Origin: JAUZQZ01 sp964492105
GTDB lineage: Bacteria > Pseudomonadota > Zetaproteobacteria > Mariprofundales > Mariprofundaceae
DNA length: 34,688 bases
Reading direction: 5' to 3'
Assembly: GCA_964492105.1 (NCBI GenBank)
Contig: CAZBJB010000009.1
Span: forward strand, 1-34,688
The position numbers and the translations under genes were made by a program. The notes beneath the pieces were generated by a model that worked only from the letters and a program-made list of their open reading frames with translations, was not told where the DNA came from and searched no databases. Shown piece by piece: positions 16,008-23,917 of this stretch; position 1 is the first letter of the stretch, and each line of letters begins with the position of its first letter.

Positions 16008-16041
16008 GCCGCTCATCCACCCGGAGTTTTGCAAGAGGCTC
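16008..16041 (+). repeat. Solo right end of a family A element
   Basis: GCCGCTCATCCACCCGGAG followed by TTTTGCAAGAGGCTC matches the last 34 bp of the full elements exactly or nearly so. No left end is seen in this intergenic stretch (15853-16064). Confidence 0.85.
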
Positions 16042-16064
16042 CAATGTATGATTGTGTGCAAGCG

Positions 16065-16646
16065 TTACAAACCATCATCAATCAGGCTGCACAGGATATG
16101 CAGGCAGGTGATATGCATTTCCTGAATACGCGGTGTGGCCTTGTGCGGAATATTCAGTAACACCGATACGCAGGCATGGCAACTCAGATGGCCGCCGTCC
16201 CTGCCTGTCAGGGCAATCACCGGCATCCTTCGTTTCCCCGCGGCCTCTACCGCCGCGATAATATTGGCTGAATTCCCACTGGTGGTGATGGCGAGTAGTA
16301 CGTCTCCCTGATTCCCGATCGCCTCCACCTGACGTGCAAACACCTGATCGAAGGAGATATCGTTGGCGATGCTCGTCATGACTGAAGCATCAGAGGTTAA
16401 GGCAATGGATGCCAGTCCCGGACGATCCGTTTCAAAACGGTTAACCAGTTCTCCGGAAAAATGCTGTGCGTCCGCGGCCGATCCCCCATTACCGCATGCC
16501 AGCACCTTCCCCCTCTTCTTCAGGCAATCCAGCACCAGTGTGGCTGCCTTGCGTAAAGGTTCGGAGAGTGGTTCGATACATTGTTGCCGCAGGCGGACAC
16601 CTTCCGCAAAAGCTCGCCGGATGGTCTGATCGCAGGTTTCACGCAT
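16065..16646 (-). CDS. SIS-domain protein, DiaA/GmhA type
   Basis: A single sugar-isomerase domain protein of 193 residues. Key features are GNGGSAADAQHFSGELVNRFE, TSGNSANIIAAVEAA, LTGRDGGHL and the C-terminal RIQEMHITCLHILCSLID. DiaA promotes DnaA-oriC initiation in E. coli, while GmhA makes D-glycero-D-manno-heptose 7-phosphate; the sequences are related. Its place beside yraN, rsmI, lpoA and a dolP-like gene favours DiaA. The GNGGSAADAQHF motif and nearby rfaE2 favour GmhA activity. The frame is open to 16694, but the ATG at 16646 (MRETCDQ) matches the usual length and avoids overlapping yraN. Confidence 0.88.
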   Translation of the reverse strand: MRETCDQTIRRAFAEGVRLRQQCIEPLSEPLRKAATLVLDCLKKRGKVLACGNGGSAADAQHFSGELVNRFETDRPGLASIALTSDASVMTSIANDISFDQVFARQVEAIGNQGDVLLAITTSGNSANIIAAVEAAGKRRMPVIALTGRDGGHLSCHACVSVLLNIPHKATPRIQEMHITCLHILCSLIDDGL

Positions 16647-16665
16647 GGGCGGCACCCTATCCGAA

Positions 16666-17013
16666 TTATCGGAAAACGTCCCGCAAATGTTCAATCCGCG
16701 GAAACCACTTTCCGGGTGTGAGGATGATTAAATCGAAACGGCATTGCAATTGCGCCAGTCCGGGATGCCGGGCAAGCCATGCCGTAGCCGCAGATCGGAG
16801 CCGCCTTTGTTTGTCCGCATGCACCGCTAACAGGGCATCTTCCCGATTCGGACGCCGTTTCACCTCCACGAAAGCCAGGAGATCGGCCTTGCGCGCAATG
16901 ATATCCAGTTCACCACGCCCCGCGCGGGCATTGCGGTCGAGTACGGTATAACCGCGCCATCGCAGATAGCGGGAAGCGTTTTGCTCTGCATCGCGGCCTT
17001 TCCTGGTACTCAT
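16666..17013 (-). CDS. yraN: UPF0102 nuclease-fold protein YraN
   Basis: A 115-residue protein of the YraN family (UPF0102) with a PD-(D/E)XK nuclease-like core. The motif GRGELDIIARKADLLAFVEV is followed by KRR, giving the expected acidic and Lys residues. Residues 1-20 (KGRDAEQNASRYLRWRGY) form the usual first helix. It follows rsmI immediately on the same strand, with 1 bp between the rsmI stop and its start, as in many Proteobacteria where the two share a transcript. The cellular role of the family is uncertain. Confidence 0.94.
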   Translation of the reverse strand: MSTRKGRDAEQNASRYLRWRGYTVLDRNARAGRGELDIIARKADLLAFVEVKRRPNREDALLAVHADKQRRLRSAATAWLARHPGLAQLQCRFDLIILTPGKWFPRIEHLRDVFR

Positions 17014-17014
17014 C

Positions 17015-17875
17015 TCATTCCTTCTCTTTTTCCTGGATCAGCAAGGCATAGACCCGCGAACGGGAGATATTCAACACGTTGGCCACGTGTCCCGATCTGG
17101 CGGAAGGAGGCAGGTTTTTTATGTCAGCCTGTCCTAACAGCCGGATGATTTCGTCATCGCTGACGATATCTGCATCCTCGCAAGGACCGATGATCACGAC
17201 GATTTCACCACGTATGATTGCACCCAACCGGCTTTTTACCTCCGCCAACGAACCACAGATAAACGTTTCATGCAGCTTGGTCATTTCACGCGCCACGCAT
17301 GCCTGCCGTTCGGGACCACATTGATCCATCAGATCATCCAGTGTTTTCAACAGGCGCCTGGGTGACTCAAGCAGAATGTGCGTCATGTCAGCACCGGAAA
17401 TCTCGTGAAGCCGCTGCTGCCGCTTTTTACCGGAACGTGGCAAAAACCCTGAAAAAACGAAGCGATCCGCGGGCAAGCCCGAGACCGACAAGGCCGTGAT
17501 GGGGCTGGACGGACCGGGAACAGGCGTGATGCGGATGTCATGGCGGCGAAGTTCGCGTACCAGAGGAAAACCAGGGTCGCTAATCAGGGGGGTACCTGCA
17601 TCTGAAATTAATGCAACGTCCTTTCCTGCTTCCAACAGCAATAACAGTTTCCTGGCAACGGCGAACTCGTTGTGTTCGTGGCAGGCGATACGCGGCGTGG
17701 CGATGGCATAACGTTCGCACAGACGATGGCTGGTACGCGTATCCTCGGCGGCAATCACGTCCACGCTTTTTAGCACATCCACGGCACGGCAAGTCATATC
17801 GGACAGATTGCCGATGGGTGTCGCAACAACGAACAGTTGGCCGGGTGTACACTTGTCATTAGGCTGTGTGTCCAT
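17015..17875 (-). CDS. rsmI: 16S rRNA (cytidine-1402-2'-O)-methyltransferase
   Basis: RsmI methylates the ribose of C1402 in the ribosomal P site using SAM. The 286-residue protein starts with LFVVATPIGNLSDMTCRAVD, the hallmark of this tetrapyrrole-methylase-fold family. AAEDTRTS, ALISDAGTPLISDPGF and VPGPSSPITALSVSGLP follow. A C-terminal segment (NVLNISRSRVYALLIQ) resembles the family's helical tail. Its start codon overlaps, on the opposite strand, the proposed start of lpoA, so any promoter for either gene must lie in the other's coding region. yraN and the diaA-like gene follow on the same strand. Confidence 0.95.
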   Translation of the reverse strand: MDTQPNDKCTPGQLFVVATPIGNLSDMTCRAVDVLKSVDVIAAEDTRTSHRLCERYAIATPRIACHEHNEFAVARKLLLLLEAGKDVALISDAGTPLISDPGFPLVRELRRHDIRITPVPGPSSPITALSVSGLPADRFVFSGFLPRSGKKRQQRLHEISGADMTHILLESPRRLLKTLDDLMDQCGPERQACVAREMTKLHETFICGSLAEVKSRLGAIIRGEIVVIIGPCEDADIVSDDEIIRLLGQADIKNLPPSARSGHVANVLNISRSRVYALLIQEKEKE

Positions 17876-19814
17876 GTTGAGGGCACGTTATCCTGCTTAC
17901 CACATGGCCGCAACGGTCATGCTGTGTTTTGCACTGTTGCTGGCTGCGGGCTGTGCCGTCAAAAAGCCTCAGGCCACGGCGCAGGGCAGAGCCCAAACGC
18001 TGCCACGGGGAACACGCCTGGCGCCCGTACCGAAAATATCGGCGCCTGTTCAGGCGCTGATGCGTCTTGCGCTGGAGGAAGGTCATATCCGGAAAGCTCT
18101 GGATGGTCTTGAATATCTGGTGAATGAGGCAACACCACCCGTAAGAAAAGAGGCACAATTCCGGCGGGTGCAATTGCTGCTGCTCATCCATACCAAACAC
18201 GCGCTTGCCAAGGCGGAAACACTGTCGGGCGCGTATCCTGATGATGCCCTGATTCCTTATTTACACATGTGGATAGCCCAATGGGCGGAGGGCCGGCAGG
18301 ATGATACGCTGGTGCTAACCCAGACCGCTGCGGCGCTGGATCATCCTGAATTAACGCTGGAGCTTGCCAAACGCGTCGTGGATCTGGGAACGACCGCCGC
18401 TCGGCGCAGCCCCGATTGGGATGCCGTTCAATGGTTTTTGAACGTTGCCCATTCTGCCTATGCAACCGGAGAACGGCGTGACGACTGGCTGAGAGAAGCG
18501 GCAGCCCGAGCCTCGATATCCATGATTGGCAGATTGCGGAATGCGGGAAGGCTGCACGACAAGGTGGGTAAAGCCTTCTATTTGCATGCGGCGCGCGCAC
18601 ACCTGATGACGGGTGACATGGCTGCCGTACAGACGCTGGCGACATGGCTAAAGAAGGATTTCCCGCATACGAATGAGACCGAACGCGTCACCTCATGGGT
18701 GGCCAGCACCACACATCAAGTCAATATCGGTGTCTTGCTGCCTCTGACGGGTCAATATGCGCGCTTCGGCGTGCAGGCGTTGCGTGGCATGCGTCTGGCA
18801 CTTGATTCATTACAGGATGATGAACGCATCACACTACATATTGCCAATACGCACGGCAATCCGGAACAGTGTGCGCGTGCATATCGGCGTTTGGTGAATA
18901 CAGGCGTAACCATGATACTGGGACCATTGCTGAGCAATTGTACGGCGGCGCTTATACCCTATCTGCATAAGCCTGTTCCGGTACTCAGCCTGACAGGCCG
19001 CCTCAGCCTGGCAGCACGCTCTCCCATACTGTTTATACATACGCTGGATCCTGCCATGCAGGCCCGCTTTATGGCCGTTCATGCATGGCGACAGGGCGCA
19101 CGCCGCATGGTTGTGATTGATAATGGCGGGACATCATCAATGCGGGAGGGGGATGCTTTTGTTCAGGCATTCGAGGAACTGGGCGGCGACGTGGTGGATC
19201 GTTTCAGTTTGCCACGGGGAACCATTGATTTCCGCACGAATTTGCGTGCCATGCGCATGCGTACCGACGATGAAATGTTATTGGTCGAACTGGATGAGGA
19301 ACTGGCGCTATCCATTGATCCGAATGAGGAAATTCGTATGCCGGTCAATTTCGATGCCATGTATCTTTCCTTGCCGGGAAAACAAATTGCTTTATTGGCC
19401 GGCCAGTTGGCCTATGTGGATATCAATGGAGTCCGCCTGTATGGCAGCGACCGCTGGCAGGATGGAAAACTGTTGTCAGACAAGGGGCGCTATCTCGGTC
19501 ATGCGCGATTCTCCGACGTAGGCTTTCCGAACGGCGCATCACCTGAATTGCGCCGTTTTATGCTGAAATGGCGTGAGATCTGGGGCGTGGGCAAGCCGGG
19601 GAAACTTGTCGGCCTGGCTTATGATTCCACCCTGATCGCTGCTCTGCTGACCGGTCGTCTGGGGCTTGCGGGCCACGGCTTGTTGGCAGGGCTTCATGAT
19701 GCGTCCGGTTTTCCGGGATTGACCGGACACGTCCGCTTTGATGAGGATGGCGTAGGGCACAAGAGTTTTGAACTCTTTCGTATTCACCACGGACATGTTG
19801 TGCCCGCGGGATAA
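17874..19814 (+). CDS. lpoA: Penicillin-binding protein activator lipoprotein, LpoA/LppC family
   Basis: An outer-membrane lipoprotein that in E. coli activates PBP1A. The start at 17874 (MLRARYPAYHM) or the internal ATG at 17904 (MAATVML) puts a signal peptide and lipobox LLAAGC at the N-terminus; the open frame upstream lies inside rsmI. Residues of about 50-270 are helical and TPR-like. From about 280, HQVNIGVLLPLTGQYARFG opens the periplasmic-binding-protein-like domain, with VTMILGPLLSNCTAALIPYL and LYGSDRWQDG. The length is about 646 residues, normal for the family. In E. coli lpoA and rsmI are also neighbours and divergent. Confidence 0.9.
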   Translation: MLRARYPAYHMAATVMLCFALLLAAGCAVKKPQATAQGRAQTLPRGTRLAPVPKISAPVQALMRLALEEGHIRKALDGLEYLVNEATPPVRKEAQFRRVQLLLLIHTKHALAKAETLSGAYPDDALIPYLHMWIAQWAEGRQDDTLVLTQTAAALDHPELTLELAKRVVDLGTTAARRSPDWDAVQWFLNVAHSAYATGERRDDWLREAAARASISMIGRLRNAGRLHDKVGKAFYLHAARAHLMTGDMAAVQTLATWLKKDFPHTNETERVTSWVASTTHQVNIGVLLPLTGQYARFGVQALRGMRLALDSLQDDERITLHIANTHGNPEQCARAYRRLVNTGVTMILGPLLSNCTAALIPYLHKPVPVLSLTGRLSLAARSPILFIHTLDPAMQARFMAVHAWRQGARRMVVIDNGGTSSMREGDAFVQAFEELGGDVVDRFSLPRGTIDFRTNLRAMRMRTDDEMLLVELDEELALSIDPNEEIRMPVNFDAMYLSLPGKQIALLAGQLAYVDINGVRLYGSDRWQDGKLLSDKGRYLGHARFSDVGFPNGASPELRRFMLKWREIWGVGKPGKLVGLAYDSTLIAALLTGRLGLAGHGLLAGLHDASGFPGLTGHVRFDEDGVGHKSFELFRIHHGHVVPAG

Positions 19815-19832
19815 ACGTACCGCCCTGCCTCA

Positions 19833-20058
19833 CCTGCATGATTCATGAATCGCCGTAATGATTGCGCCTGCCTGCGCGTGCCGAACGCAGACAGGCCGGG
19901 CCTTTGTTCACGACGGATCGTCGAGGAAGGAGAGAAGGAGACCGTAGCCATGCATGGGAACGAACGACGAGGGATTCGGTGCGCCTGCCTGCGTGCATCG
20001 CACAGGCGGGGACAGGGGAACCAGCCATGTGTGCGGAAGCATTTGTGAATCATGCAGG
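19833..20058 (+). repeat. Family B element, copy 2 (226 bp)
   Basis: The ends are a perfect 13-bp inverted repeat, CCTGCATGATTCA and TGAATCATGCAGG. Inside are hairpin-forming blocks CCTGCCTGCG...CGCAGACAGG near 19869 and a second near 19981 with CTGCGTGCATCGCACAGGC. It shares long blocks with the minus-strand copy at 14016. The right inverted repeat contains the tlyA start codon (20052). It fills the lpoA-tlyA gap and encodes no supported protein. Confidence 0.85.
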
Positions 20059-20825
20059 CTAACACGCCCAAACCCGTCAAGAAACGTCTTGACCACCTGT
20101 TGACCGAACGCGGGCTGGCCGGGAGCGGATCTCAGGCACAACGGCTGATTATGGCGGGCCTGGTCTATATCAATGGCCAGAAAGTCGACAAGCCGGGAAC
20201 ACAAATCCGGTCGGATGTAAACGTCGAAGTGCGGGAAACCCCGCGTTATGTTTCGCGCGGCGGGCTGAAGCTGGAAGCGGCACTGGATTACTTTAATCTT
20301 GCCGTAGCCGGCACGGTTTGTCTGGATGTGGGCGCATCCACGGGAGGCTTTACCGATTGCCTGTTGCAGCGAGGTGCGGACAGGGTATATGCCGTGGATG
20401 TAGGCAAGGGTCAATTACATTACCGTCTGCGTAAGGATACGCGCGTTGCTTGTCTTGAGAGAACGCATATCCGTCACTTGACTCCGGCACATGTGCCGGA
20501 GGATATGGATGTACTGGTGATTGACACCTCGTTTATTTCTCTTGTAACGGTATTACCGCCGGCATGGAGATTCCTCGCATCGGGAGGCTGGTGCGTAGCA
20601 CTGATTAAGCCTCAGTTTGAAGTGGGAAGAAAGCGGTTGTCCAAAGGTGTGGTGCGTACTGAGTCTGCGCGATCCGATGCTGTCGATAAAATCAGGAAGG
20701 CTGCACTGACACTGGGAGACTCCGAGATACTGGGCGTGATCGAATCTCCGATTCACGGCCCCATGGGGAATGTGGAGTTCCTTATCGCTCTTGGTAAAGG
20801 TGCTACCGGACATTTGACATCATGA
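20052..20825 (+). CDS. tlyA: TlyA-family rRNA (cytidine-2'-O)-methyltransferase / putative hemolysin
   Basis: The product has 257 residues. An N-terminal S4 RNA-binding domain (KKRLDHLLTERGLAGSGSQA, VYINGQKVDKPG) is followed by an FtsJ/RrmJ-type methyltransferase fold: SAM motif DVGASTGGFTDCLLQ, AVDVGKGQL, and a C-terminal KPQFEVGRKRLSKGVV. TlyA enzymes 2'-O-methylate 16S and/or 23S rRNA and affect capreomycin sensitivity. The ATG lies inside the right inverted repeat of a family B element and adds about nine residues (MQANTPKPV) before the normal start of homology at KKRLD. No good ribosome binding site is seen before it. Confidence 0.92.
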   Translation: MQANTPKPVKKRLDHLLTERGLAGSGSQAQRLIMAGLVYINGQKVDKPGTQIRSDVNVEVRETPRYVSRGGLKLEAALDYFNLAVAGTVCLDVGASTGGFTDCLLQRGADRVYAVDVGKGQLHYRLRKDTRVACLERTHIRHLTPAHVPEDMDVLVIDTSFISLVTVLPPAWRFLASGGWCVALIKPQFEVGRKRLSKGVVRTESARSDAVDKIRKAALTLGDSEILGVIESPIHGPMGNVEFLIALGKGATGHLTS

Positions 20826-20872
20826 CGCCGTCTTTCTAACGTAACCTTACTTTGCAAGGGCAAGTGTGATTC

Positions 20873-22174
20873 ATGCTATCTATCCAGCAATCCGAAGAAG
20901 ATTACAACAGGGCGCAGAAACTGCTTCCCGGCGGTGTTAACTCGCCCGTGCGTGCATTGAAGGCTGTCGGCGGAACGCCACGCTTTATCGAAAGCGCGTC
21001 CGGCAGCCACATCCGGGATGTTGATGGCAATGAATACATCGATTATGTCGGCTCCTGGGGGCCGATGATTCTCGGCCATGCGCATCCTGATGTCGTCAGG
21101 GGTGTGCGGGAAACCGCCGGGCGCGGCATGAGTTTTGGCGCACCCTGCGAGTTGGAGATTGATCTGGCCAGCCAGGTGGTGGACATGGTGCCCTCAATCG
21201 AGGTCGTTCGCTTTGTCAACTCCGGCACCGAGGCAACCATGAGTGCATTAAGGCTGGCGCGCGGATTTACCGGTCGTGATAAAATTATCAAGTTTGACGG
21301 TGGCTATCATGGCCATGCCGACGGACTGCTGGTCAAGGCGGGAAGCGGCGCCGCCACGTTCGGCGTACCCGATTCGGATGGCGTACCGGCGGATTACGCG
21401 AAGCTCACCCTGACTGCGCCATTCAACGACATAGAAGCAGTCGAGATATTATTTGCTGAAAATAAACAGGAAATTGCCTGTATTATTGTCGAACCCGTGC
21501 CGGGCAACACCGGTGTACTGGATTTATATTCCAGCGGGTTTTTACAGGAACTGCGGAATATCGCCAACGAAGAAGACGCATTACTCATCTTCGATGAGGT
21601 TATGTGCGGCTTCCGCGTTGCTGCGGGCGGCGCACAGGAGCGCTTCGGTATCATCCCCGATCTGACCTGCCTGGGAAAAATCGTGGGCGGCGGTCTGCCG
21701 GTTGGTGCTTATGGCGGCCGCGAAGAGATTATGCGCAACATTGCTCCGGACGGGCCTGTATATCAGGCGGGTACACTGTCCGGCAATCCACTGGCTATGC
21801 GTGCGGGACTCGAAACATTGACGCGTCTGAAAGAGCCCGGATTCTATGAATCGCTGGAGGCAAAATCCGCACGCCTGCTCACCGGACTGCTGGACCGCTG
21901 CAAGACGGCCGGCGTGCCGGCCACAGGTAACCGTTTCGGTTCGATGTTTACCCTCTTCTTTACCACCATGGATGCCATCCTCAATCACGCCGACGTGTCG
22001 GAAGGCTGCGATCTGACCTTTTTTGGACGTTTCTTCAATGCCATGCTGGATGAAGGCATTTATCTGGCGCCAAGCCAGTTTGAATCGACATTTGTATCCG
22101 CCGCGCACACCGATGAAGACATCGACAACACCATCGCCGCTGCGAACCGCGCACTGGCCCGGACTGTTCGTTGA
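20873..22174 (+). CDS. hemL: Glutamate-1-semialdehyde 2,1-aminomutase
   Basis: A PLP enzyme converting glutamate-1-semialdehyde to 5-aminolevulinate in the C5 tetrapyrrole pathway. The 433-residue protein has LLPGGVNSPVRALKAVGG at the N-terminus, FVNSGTEATMSALRLARG, and the Asp motif LIFDEVMCGFR. The PLP lysine is K269 in LGKIVGGGLPVGAYGG, followed by YQAGTLSGNPLAM. It is 47 bp from tlyA and 13 bp from hisI, all on the plus strand, so one transcript is possible. Confidence 0.97.
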   Translation: MLSIQQSEEDYNRAQKLLPGGVNSPVRALKAVGGTPRFIESASGSHIRDVDGNEYIDYVGSWGPMILGHAHPDVVRGVRETAGRGMSFGAPCELEIDLASQVVDMVPSIEVVRFVNSGTEATMSALRLARGFTGRDKIIKFDGGYHGHADGLLVKAGSGAATFGVPDSDGVPADYAKLTLTAPFNDIEAVEILFAENKQEIACIIVEPVPGNTGVLDLYSSGFLQELRNIANEEDALLIFDEVMCGFRVAAGGAQERFGIIPDLTCLGKIVGGGLPVGAYGGREEIMRNIAPDGPVYQAGTLSGNPLAMRAGLETLTRLKEPGFYESLEAKSARLLTGLLDRCKTAGVPATGNRFGSMFTLFFTTMDAILNHADVSEGCDLTFFGRFFNAMLDEGIYLAPSQFESTFVSAAHTDEDIDNTIAAANRALARTVR

Positions 22175-22187
22175 TCATTCTCGCTGC

Positions 22188-22547
22188 ATGAGTCTGCCAG
22201 ACAGCATCAAATTCGATGCCCATGGCCTGCTTCCCGCCATCACACAGGACGCAGCAAGCGGGCATGTGCTGATGTTGGCCTGGATGAACGAAGAGGCCGT
22301 GCGTCAAACGGTTGCAACGGGGTTCGTCCACTACTATTCCCGTTCACGCCAGTGCCAGTGGAAAAAGGGGGAGACCAGCGGCCATGTACAGAGGGTCGTG
22401 GATATGTATCTGGATTGTGACGGCGATGCGCTGCTGCTCAAGGTCGATCAAACCGGTCCGGCCTGCCATACCAACCGCGAATCCTGTTTCTACCATCAGC
22501 GGCGGGGCGATCACTGGATTGTTATCGAGGAGCCTGTAGTAGCGTGA
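22188..22547 (+). CDS. hisI: Phosphoribosyl-AMP cyclohydrolase
   Basis: The third step of histidine synthesis, opening the adenine ring of PR-AMP. The 119-residue product starts at the ATG at 22188 (MSLPDSIKF); the longer open frame upstream overlaps hemL. Conserved features are MLAWMNEEA, SRSRQCQWKKGETSGHVQ, the metal-binding DCDGDALLLKV and the zinc-ligand region GPACHTNRESCFY. Its stop overlaps the hisE GTG start by 4 bp. It is a stand-alone HisI rather than a HisIE fusion. No other histidine genes are in the window. Confidence 0.95.
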   Translation: MSLPDSIKFDAHGLLPAITQDAASGHVLMLAWMNEEAVRQTVATGFVHYYSRSRQCQWKKGETSGHVQRVVDMYLDCDGDALLLKVDQTGPACHTNRESCFYHQRRGDHWIVIEEPVVA

Positions 22548-22864
22548 ACGATATACTCAAGGAATTGGTACACGTGCTGGAAGAACGAAAAAATGAATCT
22601 CCGGAAACATCTTATGTCGCATCCCTGTATGCCAGGCCGGACAGGATACTGGAAAAAATCGGTGAAGAGGCAACTGAAACCATCATCGCCGCCAAGAACG
22701 GGGATCGTGACCACATTATCCATGAAACTGCTGACCTGTGGTTTCACACGATGGTTATGCTGGCTGAAAAGGGTTTGTCGCCCACAGACATTCTGACTGA
22801 ACTGGCCCGCCGTTTTGGCGTTTCCGGCCATGTGGAAAAGGCATCCAGATTGAAGGAATCCTGA
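22544..22864 (+). CDS. hisE: Phosphoribosyl-ATP pyrophosphatase
   Basis: The second step of histidine synthesis, an all-alpha NTP pyrophosphohydrolase of the MazG superfamily. The 106-residue protein has the characteristic KIGEEATETIIAAKN and the HETADLWFHTMVML helix with acidic metal ligands. It starts with GTG inside a GTGA overlap with hisI, so the two are translationally coupled. The stop is followed by 190 bp without a gene. Confidence 0.94.
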   Translation: MNDILKELVHVLEERKNESPETSYVASLYARPDRILEKIGEEATETIIAAKNGDRDHIIHETADLWFHTMVMLAEKGLSPTDILTELARRFGVSGHVEKASRLKES

Positions 22865-22932
22865 AGGCCATGAACGGCCCTTACGGCTCCTTCAAGGTGT
22901 GCCACGCTCCCATCGATCCCTCACGGATCGAT
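22850..22932. repeat. Two inverted repeats after hisE
   Basis: TTGAAGGA (22850-22857) faces TCCTTCAA (22888-22895). ATCGATCC (22912-22919) pairs perfectly with GGATCGAT (22925-22932) around CTCAC. Neither is followed by a T-run on either strand, so they are not convincing intrinsic terminators. The rest of the gap 22933-23058 shows nothing recognisable. Confidence 0.4.
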
Positions 22933-23058
22933 CCTCAATAAATCATCCATCATGGACTCGGCCCGACGTGCAGATCCTCCTCCAAACAGATTGGCGTGAT
23001 TAAGAACTTACTGGTGATGAATGTTTTTTCGATATGCTAGATAAATCAAGGGGTTGCG

Positions 23059-23352
23059 CTATGTGTGTGCGAGCATTTGCAGGATCCAGGTTGAAAGCCA
23101 AGCCGCTATTCCCCAGCAGATCGGCAGTGGAACGCGCATGGCCCGTACGCTGGCTAAAGCCTCCAGACCTTTTGCCTCCGCGATAAACATATCCAGGCGC
23201 TCCGCGGCGTTGACCTTGACAAAATAATACTGCCCCATGCCTTCCACCCTGTAACTTTCGTTGATACTCCCGCCGCCAACACCAACCCGATGCTCAATCG
23301 TGAATGGATCCTGTGTTGATGTGCTTATGTTCCGTTCAATCGTGTACCACAT
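23059..23352 (-). pseudogene. Truncated fructosamine/ketosamine-3-kinase-like gene
   Basis: The frame gives MWYTIERNISTSTQDPF, then VGVGGGSINESYRVEGMGQ with YFVKVN and MFIAEAKGLEALASVRAMRV. This matches the N-terminal lobe of fructosamine-3-kinase (YniA-type), including the Gly-rich loop, the ATP-binding Lys and the following acidic helix. The family is about 290 residues. Here similarity ends around residue 85 in WLSTWILQM, where WLVLE would be expected, and the catalytic lobe is missing. I conclude that it is a 5' fragment left by a deletion and probably further frameshifted. Its start overlaps the end of the DUF2062 gene on the same strand by 17 bp. Confidence 0.78.
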
Positions 23353-23863
23353 GCGAATGCACATGCCTGTGCCGCCACTTGTGAATAACGCAGGCACGCC
23401 ATGCAAAACGGACAATCAGATATCCCAGCACGCCCGATGCCAGCCCAACCACCAGACAACCAAGCAGGAAGGGTTGCCAGATATGACTTAATCCATGGGT
23501 AAGCCAGCTCCAGCTAACCTCAAATTGAACATTGTGATTCGGAAGATCGAGTATCCATTGCCCGACTTTATAGGCAAAATAAAATAGCGGCGGCATGGTC
23601 AACGGATTGGTCAGCCACACCAACGCTACGGAAACCGGGATATTAACATGCACTGCAATGGCCATGCTGGCGGCAAGCAGCATCTGGAACGGTACAGGGA
23701 CAAAAGCCATCAACAGCCCTACAAAAAAAGCGCCGGCAACCGAATGCCGGTTCAGATGCCAAAGTGCGGGGTCGTGCAAGAGGGTTCCCAGACAACGTAA
23801 ACACTTTTGCTGCCTGATCATTGCCCGATCCGGTATATAACGTTGGATGAACTTGCGTGGCAT
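23336..23863 (-). CDS. DUF2062-family membrane protein
   Basis: The preferred start at 23863 gives MPRKFIQRYIPDRAMI, typical of this family; an upstream ATG at 23908 would add 15 residues. Hydrophobic segments include VAGAFFVGLLMAFVPVPFQM, LLAASMAIAVHVNIPVSVAL, TNPLTMPPLFYFAYKVG and FLLGCLVVGLASGVLGYLIV, so it is an inner-membrane protein. The family function is unknown. The last 20 or so residues (VIHKWRHRHVHSHVVHD) do not look like the family and start near a family B-like end (23382-23394), so the natural stop may have been lost. It is downstream of glgB and 9 bp from it or more. Confidence 0.85.
   Translation of the reverse strand: MPRKFIQRYIPDRAMIRQQKCLRCLGTLLHDPALWHLNRHSVAGAFFVGLLMAFVPVPFQMLLAASMAIAVHVNIPVSVALVWLTNPLTMPPLFYFAYKVGQWILDLPNHNVQFEVSWSWLTHGLSHIWQPFLLGCLVVGLASGVLGYLIVRFAWRACVIHKWRHRHVHSHVVHD
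23382..23394 (+). repeat. Possible family B end in the DUF2062 3' region
   Basis: TGAATAACGCAGG preceded by TTG resembles the right-end pattern TTGTGAATCATGCAGG, with three changes. It is short and in coding sequence, so chance is possible. Confidence 0.25.
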
Positions 23864-23917
23864 AAGCGTTGATATTGAAGCTATTGCAGGATTTTGCAAT
23901 AGTTTCATGGTAACTGT

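Noticed and set aside
14016..20058. CRISPR-like array from the repeated CCTGCCTG blocks
   Set aside because: The blocks are hairpin arms of two dispersed elements, not regularly spaced repeats with unique spacers.
22850..22932. Intrinsic terminator after hisE
   Set aside because: Inverted repeats are present but no T-run follows either on either strand.
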